A program made the position numbers and the translations under genes. This document shows, one piece after another, positions 19,576 through 32,800 of a DNA stretch of 64,000 nt (the first letter of the stretch is position 1; each line of letters opens with the position of its first letter). Origin of the DNA: Aplysia californica (taxonomy: Eukaryota; Mollusca; Gastropoda; Aplysiida; Aplysiidae); NCBI RefSeq assembly GCF_000002075.1, contig NW_004797475.1:82567-146566 (forward strand), given 5' to 3'. The notes below the pieces were generated by a model, which was not told the DNA's origin, ran no database searches, and worked only from the letters and a program-made list of their open reading frames with translations.

Positions 19576-20096
19576 CAGTAGTAGCCACGTTCACGGCAGC
19601 GTGACCGTAGTTGGCAGGCTACGTTCACTGCGCCCTGAAAGCAGTTTGCAGGTGCTGTTGAGGCTATATTCACAGCACTCAAGCGTCGTTTAGACGGAGC
19701 GTCCACTGCCAGTTTAAGTAAGCCGGGTTTAGCCAGTGACGACACTGACATATTTAATATTTTGGTCTGCTTCAAGCGTAAGCAGTGATCCTTGACCGAT
19801 CGACCATGTGTCATTTTCCCTTACACACTGAGCTCTGGCTCAGAGCTTGCCATGATTTACAAGGGAAAGAGACGAATTCTCAATTACGCAACAACCAACG
19901 AATTAGGATATTTTATGACAAAAATGTATACGCCTATCAAAGATGTTTCAATTACTGTAGATCTATTTCGCGTCCGGGCGAGACTTGGGCTCACTTGGGC
20001 GCGACCTTGTGTTAGCGCCTTACGGCCCGCGATATACGAGTGTAAACAAACGTCCCAGCCTTCTTGAGTTGAAAGCGTGCAATTTTGTCTGCGGGC

Positions 20097-20176
<80 letters not shown>

Positions 20177-20836
20177 GGGGGGGGAGAAAGAGAGGGAGAG
20201 AGGGGGGGAGAAAGAAAGGGAGAGAGGGGGGGAGAGAAAGAGGGAGGGAGAGACAGACAGAGAAAAATAGAGAGGGGGGGGGGGTGGGGGAGAGAAAGAG
20301 AGAAGGAAAGAGAAGGGGAGAGACAGACCGAAAAAGAGAGAGACAGAGAGGGTGTTTGTTATTTAATATAATAAAGAATAATTGACTCCCGTCATTTTCT
20401 CTCTGCGTCGGTTCCCAGGCTGACCCGGTGCAATACAGTCATTGCTGTACCCATTTTATGACCAGTCCCATCTTCCGAATCCCACCTCTTGTTTCCCACG
20501 TAGGCTACCGTACTCATTCGATTTTCTATAGGGCCGAGATCTAGATCTAGAATCTAGATCTATCCCATATCCCGACTTTTAATTCAACTCATGGGATGGA
20601 ACACTTGAAGCTGGCCAAAATATTAGATCTAAATATACATCACTGTCGTCACTGACTTAAACCGGCAGTGGATGCTCCCCTTGCCCTTGTTAAACGAAGC
20701 TTTAGTACTTTAGTCTAGTGCTGTGAAAGTAGCCTCAACAGCGCCTGCAAACTGCATTCAGGGCGCCATGAACCTAGCCTCCTTACTCAACGTAGCCTGC
20801 AGACTACGTTCACGGCCGTGAACAAAGCCACTGCGG
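19576..20836. mobile_element. 1.26-kb DNA element with about 200-bp terminal inverted repeats
   Basis: The left arm (19576-19783) and right arm (20597-20836) are inverse copies. Shared blocks include GCAGTTTGCAGG(T/C)GCTGTTG, GGCGCCCTGAA/GCGCCCTGAA, CCACTGCC(A/G)GTTTAAGT, CAGTGACGACA and AATATTTTGG. The arms differ by several short indels, so the insertion is not recent. The interior holds a long (GA)n tract (20114-20345) and no transposase frame. It lies in the CMPK1 leader intron. The superfamily is not clear to me, and the flanks are both A/C-rich, so a target duplication cannot be called. Confidence 0.75.
20102..20352. repeat. (GT)n/(GA)n/(G)n compound tract
   Basis: Short GT run, pure GA, then G-rich imperfect GA. 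Inside the inverted-repeat element above. Confidence 0.95.
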
Positions 20837-22040
20837 AAAAACAAAAACAACAAAGTCGGCGAGGACTACAGTAGCAGCAGCAGCAAACACAACAAAACGC
20901 TCAATAAAAGTTCAAGCAGTAGACTACACGAAACAAGACCTAGAAATCTATCTAATCTAGAGATATCTCTAGAATCTAGAGATATCTCTAGAATCTAGAT
21001 CTAGTGATCTTGACATCTGTGTACTGATAATCTAATTTTATAACAGCACTTCAATAGGCTAGATTTAGATCAACCAATTCGTCAAACATCATCATAAATA
21101 AGTTCGAATACAAATAATATTTTTAAAGATCTAGACTTCTAGACTCTAAGATTTGGTAGAGGGGACTCCGAATACTCTTCAACTTATTCCAAGAAAAATA
21201 TCCTCTTACCTCAAAGAAAGCTTTACTGAAACGAGCTTTGCAGTGGAAGGCTACCTCAGCTTTCGTATTGTCTGGCCAAGGGCTTTGCTATAGTTATAGG
21301 AGGTTTGTTGACACAATCACCGCAATTCACATTACACGACACCAGTGAACAACGAGGAACGAGTTTCGAAATTGAGGCTCTTCCGCTCCTGCGCAGTGAC
21401 TCAGAAGTCCATGATTGACAGGCGCTTGTTTTGACAATGGAGCCCGCGAGCCTCTAGGTTGAGACATGTTCGGCCAACGCAGGATCCTGAGGAAACAATC
21501 TGTGATTTAGTGTAAATATCAGTCAATATGGAAACCCGATTATTGTGACTGACTGGGGCCATATAGATCTAGTAGGTGCAATGAACACAGATCAGATATG
21601 ACTAGGCTGTCGAAACGAGAAGATTTTTAAAAACATTTTTTGGGGTGTGAATTCAAATCATGTAATTGTGGCGTCCTTACCAACCACCATTCATTTCATT
21701 GAAAAAATGGCAGCATGTAGTTCGACAACTACTAGATCTAGATCTCTCAATCTATTGGCATTAAAAGTATTAAGACTCCTTTATTCGCTACTTACCTGTT
21801 TCATTTTGTGATGGGGATCTTTCAGACAGCTCACGGGCAATGCTGCTATAGGCTATGTACTATAGTAGGCTATAGGCTATATAGATCTATATGTTTTAAT
21901 TACTGGCAATTGGCTGACCGAACTGTTCTTGCTAGATCTAGATCTAGATATCTAGGCTAGGCCTACCCGTAGCCGTAGTGTCATTTTGTAGGGCCTGGGG
22001 TTGTATTCTTCACATTTTGGAATACTTCTATCTAGATCTA
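20531..22040. repeat. Clusters of AGATCTAGATCT-type palindromic motif
   Basis: Palindromic TAGATCTAGATCTA variants recur at about 20537-20562, 20955-21008 (with two copies of CTAGAGATATCTCTAGAATC), 21733-21746, 21932-21952 and 22031-22042, more densely than elsewhere in the window. Confidence 0.6.
21210..21330 (-). other. CMPK1: Probable CMPK1 5' leader exon
   Basis: On the minus strand TTTCTTTGAG|GTAAGAGG is a strong donor at 21210. Splicing to the acceptor at 17229 gives a leader with an in-frame stop before the ATG, so this exon would be untranslated. The 5' limit is a guess. Confidence 0.5.
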
Positions 22041-22077
22041 GAGAACGAACATCTCTTTGAAACTTACAGTATTTCTT

Positions 22078-22586
22078 TAAAGGCCACCTCTATTCTCACC
22101 CGGAGTGAGAATAGTGCAGGCGCAGGCGAGTCTTGTGGCTCTTCTCACCCGGTGCGCGTTCACCAAATTTTGCGTTCACCCTAAACCACAGAATTCTACA
22201 CTGTGATAACAGAAAAATTGTAGAATTCTGTGCCGTGAACAAACGTTCCATTACAACTGTTCTGTAGCCTACTAAAAGCGTACAATTTTGTCTGTGGGCA
22301 GTGGAGAGAGAGAGAAAGAGAGAGAGGAGTAGCGCGAGAATTTCCGGGCAAAACAAAATGGCGACCCGTGTAGTTCGGCTCGATTCGAAAAGTTAAATAG
22401 CCGTAGCATCTTTGTAGACAACCAAATTAATTTACTTTTGTGTTTTAACATCATTTTAAAACTTTGTTTTGGTCAATTTGATCGTCCACACCGATAGACA
22501 GTATTCAGAAAGAGACAGAGAGAGAGAGAAGAGGGGAGGAGTTGATCTTGCGAGAACTTCCGGGCGGGTGAGAATAGCCACTTTCC
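22078..22586. mobile_element. About 510-bp inverted-repeat element (MITE-like)
   Basis: Left end AAAGGCCACCTCTATTCTCA-CCCGG; the right end reads CGGGCGGGTGAGAATAGCCACTTTCC, the imperfect inverse. Internally TATTCTCACCCGGAGTGAGA forms a local hairpin, and GCGAGAA(T/C)TTCCGGGC is present twice. A segment at 22233-22310 (AAACAAACGTTCC ... GCGTACAATTTTGTCTG) resembles the interior of the 19576 element (20043-20093). Confidence 0.6.
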
Positions 22587-23239
22587 TCCTGTACGCATAG
22601 CCTCGTGGCTATGCATACGGCTCTCCCTACGTACGGCCCTTAGATTTACATATAGAAGTAGAAGTACGCCTTGATAATCGCTCAGCTGGACTGCGTCACT
22701 TTATCGATCAGTTTGGCAAAGACAAAGATCATGTAAACAAGATAGTTTGAACTCCTCTAATTGAGCCAATTAAACGGACTTTGCGATCAGAGTTACCCTA
22801 CTTGTGTGAAAATATATTATTATAAAAAAGGTGAAACGAACAAACTGTGCTATACCTATTCTTCTTCTGGTGAAACGAAAGAGAGCTTCAAAACAGACTG
22901 CAGCGTCATCTGAACCAATGTGCGGACTTTCGGGGACACCTTTCTGGCTGAGTGAACTATTTTGTTATGTGTACGATCTTTGGCCAAGAGATGCTCTACG
23001 AGATCAAGATAACTTGCAAAGTCATTGGTCCCTATTTATAACTTTGACCTGCAATTTACTACGTCATTTTCCATAATACAAGTATAAGGAATGCTTAAAT
23101 TTTCCATTGAAAAAAGGTCAGCGCCTGTATGTGCTGCCTACAAAGCTTATTATAATAGTGAAGTGGAGGGCCGTACACATAGCCTCAATGCTATGCTACG
23201 GGAGGGCCGTACGGCATATAGCCACTTCGTTTTGTTTAT

Positions 23240-23480
23240 CCCTATCCGTACGTCGTGTTTTACTATCATATCCACACGACGTGGGTAACTCTGTGTCACC
23301 ACTTTGCAAGAGGAAATTTACTCGTGAATCCGATCCGTACACTTTGCATAAAAGTCTGTCAAAATGATTTTTTGAGAAATACTGAAAGTTTCAAAGAGAT
23401 CTTCGTACTAGAAATATTCTAAAATGTAAAGAATACAACCCCGGGCCCGAACAAAATGACCCTAGGGCGTACGGATAGGG
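23240..23480. mobile_element. 241-bp MITE with CCCTATCCGTACG ends, intact copy
   Basis: Starts CCCTATCCGTACG and ends with the exact inverse CGTACGGATAGGG, followed by TTAA. The CCCTA start beside TTAA is reminiscent of piggyBac-type elements (inference). A second copy, split by a LINE, is at 50039. Confidence 0.8.
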
Positions 23481-23820
23481 TTAATAAGTAAAAAGTAAAG
23501 TGAGGGACCGTAACACATTGCTTTGTAATGTGTATTATATTATAGGAATTGACATAGAGATCAATACTGTGAAATTTTGATTGCATAATTTAGACTGAGT
23601 AGATCTAAGAGTTGTATGCCTACGAAATATTTAGAAGAGGAGTGGAGAGAAATCAACACATCAGGTAAAAAAAAGGCAAATGTCACAACTGAAAGTGGTG
23701 AATGAAAGGAATCAGTGTCAAATGTCAATATAATACATTTTGTCAGTTTGTTCCTAGATCTAGTTGATATAATATATATGTTAATGTTGTACTTATTCTT
23801 TGCTTCGAAGCAGTTGCAGG

Positions 23821-26800
23821 ATGGAGTCAGAATTTCCTAAAACAACTTGCAGTTTGTGGGATAAAAACAGCACTGGACGTTCAACTTTCATTCATTTGAG
23901 TTATTACAGGTGAAGTACGGAAATAAATAAATTAATGAATCTTGTTATTATATTAGGTGTTGTGCTCTGTGGGGGGGGTTGGGGGGGGGGGGGAACCTTC
24001 AAACTTTAAATTATTTTCTAAAATAAATGTGCCAGTAGCCAGATCTAAAGCTAAAGTATAGTATTGTAATTGTTCCCCACAGGTGTGGTTTTGAAATTTG
24101 ATTTTAAGTGTCTGAGTGCAATTGGGACTTGTTGATGAGCCTTCTTAAAACCCATATTTGATTTTAAAGTCTTGAAAACCCTTTTTCTATTTTTTTTATG
24201 GTGACAAAATTTGAATTGATTCCTCTGGGAAAAAAAAAAGAACTGCATTCATGACTTATAAACTGTTTGTTTGCCATTTTACCTTGCTAAGCAAAAGGGG
24301 GGAAAAAATATTTTAAAGTTTGCAATCATACAATTTGATTGTTGCAGACTCCCAGGTGCCTTTTTATTTTTTTGTTAATCTTATTTTTTTAAAAATCAAA
24401 TCCACTTGTGTTTTTTAAAATATGACACACAATCTGTGGTTTAAAAAATATATGTGTTGCAACAGGGTGGAATCTGGTGCTCGTCAAGTTTTGGGCATGT
24501 GGAGTTATTGGTATCATCTGAAAGCTGATTTATTTGCCTTGCTTCCAATTAAATAAATAAACGGCTATCTTGAATAGAAAATTAAAATATTTGCGATTGC
24601 AGGAAGTGAGGTCGCCTAGTTTCAGTGGTGAAATTAGCGGGAAAATGGTCTCCAAAGTTTTGTAACTACCTAACTCCAATGGTATAGCTAAAGAACCCTT
24701 GAAAACTGAAAAATGACCTATTTTGATCATTTACTCAACGTTTTTCAATAAAATTCACATGGAAATATATTTTTATATGGACATAAAAAGGGTTGAGCTA
24801 AATACACATTCAATAAAAATTGTCTAACTGGCGGAAAAATGCCTGTTTCTCCGATTTCGCTATTTTGACGAGCACCTGATTTCAACATGATGCCTCACAT
24901 ATGTACTATGTTTTGAGCATCGTTTCTGCCCCCCTCCCCAAAAAAATAAATACTGATGAACTTCTTTGGCGCCTTATAACAGTAAGCACCGGCACCTATT
25001 GTGAATAAGTGTTGAAAACTATCCTGGTGCTTTTATGAGCAATAGAGCTCATTCTATTTCAACATAAAAATATAATTTAAAATTAAATTATTTTTCAGGA
25101 AACCAAAGGTTTGTGTACCAGAGAAAGTGCTGAAACTGATTCAGCATCAGTGTGAGAATTATGGACAGACAACTTACATTCTTGTTGGCTCCTTGGTCGT
25201 TGAAGAAGGTAATCAAATTTATTATAATGTCAAATTGCTTTGAAATATTTCAATGCTTCTGTTGTCCTCAGTTAGTGGGTTTTCTTTCTTCAACCGTTTT
25301 AATGGTTCTTGCGAACTGTTTATAATTCCTTTAGATAATGATGATTCTACAATTCAACTTGAGAGAAAGACTTACTTTTAGCCCTAACTAGTCTTTCATT
25401 GTTTATGATTGCAATTACATGATTATTTAACAAAATTTAATATGATTCTATAAATGGTGCAGTGTGATAAGTTATATATGAACTTAACTTCATCTTGGTT
25501 TATATAATATTGTAATCATAATATTCACTGAACCTCCTTTTGACCATTTGGATTTGAAAAGTAGTGTTTTGCTTTTGTTTTCCTAACTGATGTCGGACCT
25601 ACTTTCAATGAGCCTTACACTGGAACCAGCTTGAAGATGAGACACAAAGTCACAAAACCTCTTTAAAGTTCACATGCACTGTGGCAATGGCATTTACTAC
25701 TTTTTTGTATCATTAAAAAGTGCCTTTGTGTTCGCAGATGGTGAGGGTGTCCAGTTCCAAGTAGACCGTTTGGACACTCGAAAGCAGATTCCTCCAGATG
25801 GTGCTGGCCTTGCTCCTGGTGATGTGCTCATCCCTCTTGATGTGAGTACTGACCAGGATGACATTTTGTTTAGGTATCCTAATCCCTCTGGATGTTTTCC
25901 TTGACATATTTTTTTTTGGTATCCCTGTTCCTGTGGATGGGTCTGTGCTGGTCAGGGAGAATGTTTTGTTTCAGTATAGTGCATCTGATCTGCTTGCGGG
26001 TCTTTGGTATTTCTTTGAGACACCTTACGTCTTTCGTAATAGCATGATGTTTGAGTGCTTTTCATTGAAGGTTCTTCACAATGCTTTTCTCAGTTCTATC
26101 TGAAGTAAATAAAGCATCCAATTTTAATTCCTGCCTTTTAAATGGACTTGAAAAGCAAGGTGATCTGAATGAAAGGAAATAACAAAATGACATGTTTTTG
26201 TTGTTCAACATTGGCTCGTAACTTGAAAGAAATAAGATACACAATCTGTGAAGCCCTTTCCTTTTCTTTTCCTTACCCATATCCGTAGTCTATTTTTCTG
26301 ATTTGTCACAAAGGCAAAGAGATTGAGATTCATGAAGACAATTAAGTAGATGCTTGAGTATCTATTTATTTAACTTGAAATCCTATCAAGATTTATTATT
26401 GAATTTCTTTTGTCACAATTTGTTGAATTATTAATGACGTACTCTTTTCATTTCATGCTGATTCAGGTCACTAACAACAAAGCGAAGGAAAGATGTGGCT
26501 CTGTGGAAGACTACAGCACTGCTTTAAATGTAAGTGTATACGTTTACCTGTACAGATTGTGAGTGTTAATGCAGCAATTGTATTTTGCTGTCTGTGCTTT
26601 CTAAACAAAATGGTGGATCCAGATTTGACAACCAAAGAAACTGACTGGGACATGTCGGTATTGATTATAAACTGTTTCGTCGAGAACATTCTCATTTAAT
26701 GCTGGTTTCACAATTGGGATGGTCAAGAACACTTGCCTGCATTGGGGGGGGGGGGGGGGGGGGGGGTCCTCTGCAAACCACTTTCCTTTTGGCTTCTTTG

Positions 26801-29800
26801 CATGTTTGTGCAAATAAAAATGTTCTAGTAATTGATGACAACACTGCTCCTGCTACCTCTGGTAATAAAATAGTGCACTTGCAAGAGATTTTAAGTTACT
26901 TCAGCCTATTCCCGTTTATTTATGAGACACGCTGCCGAACCTCGTGTATTTACGGGATGTGCTTTAGCAATCGATTTCTCCCTTGTTTTTTCAGTTGCAA
27001 GCCAATAGTTGACCACTTGTTTAGTTCCGTAAAAACTTTGGTGAAGTTAAACGTGATAAATTTTTAACTGTAACGAACTAAGTCAGACACCCCTGCGCTC
27101 TGAGAAACAAAGCCGCGGTCGTTTTTAGAGTGGAGATAGCCTCTCAAAGATATAAATGAAACATGTTTGAAGTGTTTAAAAGGTCTGATAGTGAATTAGA
27201 AGGCTGAAGCTCCCGCAACGCCCCACAAAATTTACTAGAAGCTGCTAGATCTATGGATAGGGCTGTAGTTCAGGTAATGAACAATTGAAGTCGGAGTTGG
27301 GTGAAAGTGAAAATAGGAATCAGAACAGCTTTTTTCTTCTTCCAAATTAAGTCAAAGTAATAGTCAAATCTAGTAGTTCTGATTGTGGGAATAGTAGCAG
27401 TAAATCTGTTAGTTGCAGGTGCAACAATACACAAGGCGAGAAAAGGACAGTAGTATCTTAGTGTGGACAGCAACAGGATACTGTCACACCTTTTGTTAAA
27501 TGCTTCATGTACTCCTGAAGTGACTCGATTTCATGCTTCCACACCAAGCTCGACATAGAATTAACTCCTTGTATGTGGTTTCTGGGCTACTCATGAAATG
27601 TTCTATAACACATAGAAGAAGTAATATGAACACCGGGTGCAACTTATTCCATGCTGCACAGTTATCTTTTGTTAGATGATTTGATTACAAATTGGGCGCC
27701 AAATAAATTGCCATTTTAAAATGGTAAAATAAAAACCATTCTGACAAATTAGTTGCAGTTTTCTTTTTCTGTGAGAGCATTTCTTTCTTTCTTTTGTTGC
27801 ATTAAAAAAAAATTATGATAGCTTTCACAATCTTTTTTAGGGTTCACTGTTCAATGTACCCTAAAATTGTCAGGCTTCAATGGTTGTTAGGTGAAAAATA
27901 GCTCAGGCTCAAGTGAGTTTAAGGTAATAAAAGTTTTCCTGAGCTTTCAGTTCAGAAAGAATTTTTCACTGTTATATAGCATCAGGTTATATATATAGTT
28001 AAGCCTTTTCGCACTGTGATTAGTAGTTTTATATCTACTAACGTATCTTTTTTTGTTAGCAGAATTTTTCCTCTGGTTTTGTTGTATCTCTCTAAATACT
28101 TTTAAAAAAATAAAATTAAGTGGCGTCGGTGGCCTAGTGGTTAGGCTACCTGACTCGTAATCGTGAGGTTGCGGGTTCGGGGGTTCGAGCCGCGGGCCCA
28201 ACATTGTGTCCTTGGGAAAAGCACTTTATACAAATTTTCCTCACTTCTCCCAGGTAGGAATGGGTGCCAGGCCGTAGACAGCGAAAGATCTTGTCAGGGG
28301 CTCTCGTGGCCTAGAGGTTAAGGTGTTGGCCTCTCATTCAAAGGTCCCGGGTTCGAATCCGGGTAGCGACCGAAACATTTTCTTCTCTAAAATTGTCTCC
28401 TTTCACCTCCTTTCCAGCTTTCTAGCAATGTTCTGTTGTCTGCTTTCAATTCCACTTTTTGCCCCCACCCCCCTCACCTCCTTTGCCCCCTCCTCTGGGC
28501 TCCTGACTCTTTCTGGCTCCTCCTTACTGCTGTCTTTCTGCAACACCCTTGATCTTCTGGTAGGAAAGATCTACACCTAGCCATCTCGGACAAGGGCGAA
28601 AAATCTCGGAGGGCCCGTGTGCAAGTTGCGCACGTTAAAGATCCCTTGGTGGTCTAAAATCGATAAGAGTAGGCTTCGGCCGCCACCCGGGCAAAATTCA
28701 AAATTTCCTACCAACTGAAAATATTAGGTGTGTCCCGCGCGCTCATATGACCTATGCAGTTGCGAGCGCCGTAAAACACTTTACAAAAACAAAAAAAACC
28801 AAAGATCTTGTCAGTATGTTAGTGTTTTAGCACTTATAAATGGCTGCTTGCACTGTATGCTTCCCAGGAAGTTGAGATTGTATCAGAATGCTCTCAGGTG
28901 GGCAGGGGTAATAATATAGATTGTGAAGCGCATAGAGCTTGCTGATGAGTTGGGAATTGTGCTATACAAATGCTATCTATTATTATTTCAGAGCTTTCTT
29001 TTTGTGTTTCAGTAAATATTTGAAAGAGATGTAGTTTTTCATCTTTCAATTCTTTTTGCTACAATTTTTGTATTTCAGACTGTACAAGAGAGTTGTGTAG
29101 GGTATTATACTTGGGTATCTTTTCTTAAAAAGAGCCTCTGAGACTACTGGTGGAAATTTCTTTTGTTTTACATTTCTCTTTTTCTTTTTTCTTTTTGTTT
29201 TCCAGCGGTTGCAGGAGCGTTGCTGCAGCAAGTCAAGCATTGACCTCAGTAGCTTCATGCTGCTTCGTGGCTGGGGTTCTTTCTACAGCAATGCTGTCAC
29301 TTACGTGGCACATCTCGATTTCGATATGGTTACAGTGGAAACTGTGTTCAAAGCTACTCCAATCAATCCTGTGCCAATTGTCTTGACTGCACTGTCGAAG
29401 AATTTAGCAGGCCCAATGAGTTTGAGTCACATGCAGGGCACACCTAAGACTGGGTTTGTTCATTGCTTCTTCTTGATTTGTTAGTTTTTGACTTTGTTTC
29501 TGTCCTGTTTTTTCCTCACTTAGAAAAGAAAGTCTATACTTGTTATAAACTTGTGGTTTTTTTCATATGGGAGACAGTGGCAACAGGATGAGGACTTTGC
29601 ATGCAGCAAATATCTGAATGATCAATTCATCTTTCCAGCAACACCTGTCGCTTCTCTGACAATAATCATACTGTGGACTATGGTGTTCAGATAGTTAATT
29701 TTTCGAAGTGGGACAGTTTACCAAAATGTTCCCTATTATTGTAGATATTGTTTTGTGTAGAAAAATGTAGGTCTCCTTTTTGGGGGATTTTTCCCAGTTT

Positions 29801-32800
29801 ACTAATGTGATTAAAATTAATTTAGTTTGATTTGGTAAAAATGTTATGGTGCTCACAACCATGATGAAAATGGTATGTCTGTTTTTGTGCTTCAAAATCT
29901 ATTATAAAAAAAAAAATCCTTTATCATAGCATTATATCAATATTTAAAAAATTGTTTTTCTCTCATCAGGTTTCTGACCATGGATCACACAAGAAAGTTG
30001 CTGCTTGTTTTGGAGTCTGATCCAAAGACTGCAACTCTTCCTATTGTAGGCATGTAAGTGTTGATGTATTTTTATCTACTTAGCATGGGTTGCTGGGCTT
30101 GTCCTTGGGTGATTATTTCAGTTCCCTATGAAGGCAGTTTGTCAAGTGTTTCTTCTTATGATTGAATGGTCAAAAATCTATATTTCCTTCAACATTCAAA
30201 CTTTTATTAAAGTTAATATTTAGTAGTTAATCTTTAAGTGTAATTGCAAAGAAAATTCTGAGTAAACCCTATTGTAGGCTGAATGGTGATCTGCAGCTTG
30301 TTTTTAAATTTGATGGATATTGATGAGTTGTGCAGGATTAACTAGCAAAAAAAAAAAATATATATATATCCTTTCCAGCTGGGTTTCTGGGACGGAGTAT
30401 GTGCAACACCCTTTTGTCTGGGCAGCGTGCTTGAGATACATTCACAGTACTCATCTGGAGGATAGGTAAGTTGGATTTAGTAATTGACTCTGTTCTGAAG
30501 GTCGGATAATATTTTTATTTTTGTCAGTTGCTGTTGGTTTTGGATTTTCTGTGTTGTTTAAACATCTTTATTTTGCTTAGTGACATGTCAGCTTGGTGTG
30601 CTTGTGAAGTTAAATATGAGTTCTGCAGTCCAAATGGAACAAATGTCTTCTATATTATATTCTGTTTCAGCCAAAAAATCTTGTTAAAAACAGTAAGGTC
30701 AAGAAAATGTTTTACTTGCATAACCTTTTTTTTACATCTTGCAAAGGGATACTGTATAATTAAAACCAAAATGTCTTTAAATCACATTCATCGAATTTTA
30801 AAAAAAAGATCTTTGTACCTTTTTCAGAACTCTTGTGTAGATCCTCGCTTTAATTGTTTATAAAATTAAAATAGTTTGATTTTGAGTTCATTGTCTGTTC
30901 TGTACATTCAATATGTTGGGAAGAGATCATTAAATTATATTTATTTGTGTGAATTTCCTCATTCAGGGTTTGCATGCCGCCATCAGAATTTCTTCTAGTT
31001 CTATACACACCGATGCATTCAAGACCCGAGTTCTTCCAGTGCTGCAGTGCATCAGGAAATTCGAACTTCCAGTTTCAGCTGTGTACTGGCCATGATGTAG
31101 GAAACATGACAAAGGTAGTCTAACTTATTTACAGTTCTGCTTTGTTTTGAGTCAATACCATCTATGTATGTTCTAGACTATGGTGGGGATGATACTGATT
31201 CGAATCCCCAGAGGGGCCTTATTCTCAAGCTTGGGTCGCTTGGGGAGTTTCACCACACACTTGGCTCTGCTTTTTTCATCAGTGATCATAACCTTCCGCG
31301 GATCCCCGGAAATCGGGGATTTTCAGTCTTCTCTTTTCCCCTCCCAGTTCCCCCTTACCGTGGTTCGCGTAAATTATCCTCCGCCTATCGACAATATGAT
31401 GCCTAGCGATTGGCCCACGTAATCCGCCTGTGTATGCGATACTTAAATTTCATGGTGCTTCTGTCATCGTGAAACTGCTAAAGACTGCAATGTTAGTTTG
31501 GGGCCTATTTTAGCTTAATTTGCACCATTTCACTTGCATGAACCCTTACGAAAGCGTTCATCATGAAGGAACTGACAAAATTGGATGTTCTCAGAATAAA
31601 AGAAATTGATTTGAAAATCAAAAACAAATTTAGGTTTGTGTGGTTAGAGGAAAGTTTGACCTTAAAATCAGAGAAAGGTGACAAGGTTATTATTTGTGTA
31701 GGTGATTCTATAGTTTAAGTGGACATTCCAGGTAAAGTGCTCTGCAACTGCTGCAATGATCTTTTAAACCATTAAGCTGTTTTCTCTTTCTTCAAAGGTA
31801 TATTAATTGTTAATTACAAGATTTCTTTTGAAACTGAAATTGATGTTAATAATTTTTATGGGTGTGATAGGGTCTCTCGTGATTTTGTTTCGCGGGTTTG
31901 ATGCTTCTGTCGATGTATTTTCCTCCTTTTTGACCTTTGCTCGTTTTGATCACTGATTCATATGAGCTTTGAATTCGCGGGTTCTGCCTTTAGCCTTATA
32001 GCACTGAAACACACTTCAACGTTTATGATAGCATGTCATCTGTATGCTTAGGGTGGTAGCGGAGAATGAGGAAGGCAATATATAACCTTTGTTCCAAACC
32101 TTAACAGTTGAACTTCAGATGGTAGACTGCAGTTGTTATAATAATGAATTCATCAAATTTCTCTTTTGGAGAGGACTATATTCTAGAAGACCTTGTTTGA
32201 AAATGTCTTGTAAGGATAGGTTTGTCCTGTAAAAAACTTAAAGTTTTCAAAATTGAGGGATTGGTGGTTAGAGAGGAATGGAAGGGTCGACTTGCTTCTG
32301 AAGGATGTTTTCTTTTTATATTTGTTGAAACTTGTGTGCGCCTCTTTGCTTGACTCCTACCATTCTGTGAGCTTTGAATTGTCTGTGAGATGGTTTCAGG
32401 GTTTGTTTGTTTGAGAGTATGTCAAAACTTGTGAGTTATTTTATTTTCGTAAAATTGAGTGGAACTTTTTATGTCTTTTCACAGTCTTTATCAAGCCGAA
32501 GTGATAACTTTGCTGAAGTTGAACTGGAAACAGTGAATAGTGGTGCCAAAATAGAAATGTTTGATGCAGCAAGAGTAAAGCATGGCCTATTGCAGTGAGT
32601 ATCATGTTACAACTTAAATGTAATTTTTACCCCCCTGTGTCTTTAGGCCATTCCCAAAGGGGGGACATTGCTTGTTCTAGTGCACAGTAGAATTGTAAAT
32701 GAGCTGATCTAACAATGTCATGCTCATAACTGTGCCTGAACTACAACAAGGAAGTGCTGCTTTTTCATTCCTAATTCTTACTATCGTCATTTTCCTCTAC

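Larger units (their letters stand above)
21331..23820. promoter_or_regulatory. Divergent spacer between CMPK1 and STIL, likely holding both promoters
   Basis: The two genes point away from each other across this stretch. At 21390-21410 CTCCTGCGCAGTGACTC resembles an NRF1 half site next to an AP-1-like TGACTC. At 22350-22360 AAAATGGCGACC resembles a YY1 site but lies inside an inverted-repeat element. No TATA box is evident. STIL must have a 5' UTR exon here or start just upstream of its acceptor at 23819. Confidence 0.4.

Noticed and set aside
22353-22391. Short coding exon MATRVVRLDSKS
   Set aside because: Only 12 codons, inside an inverted-repeat element, no donor site at its end.
28298-28371. 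tRNA gene
   Set aside because: The cloverleaf-like head is followed by a SINE body and A-rich tail with target duplications; the same head recurs at 39841 and 59500.
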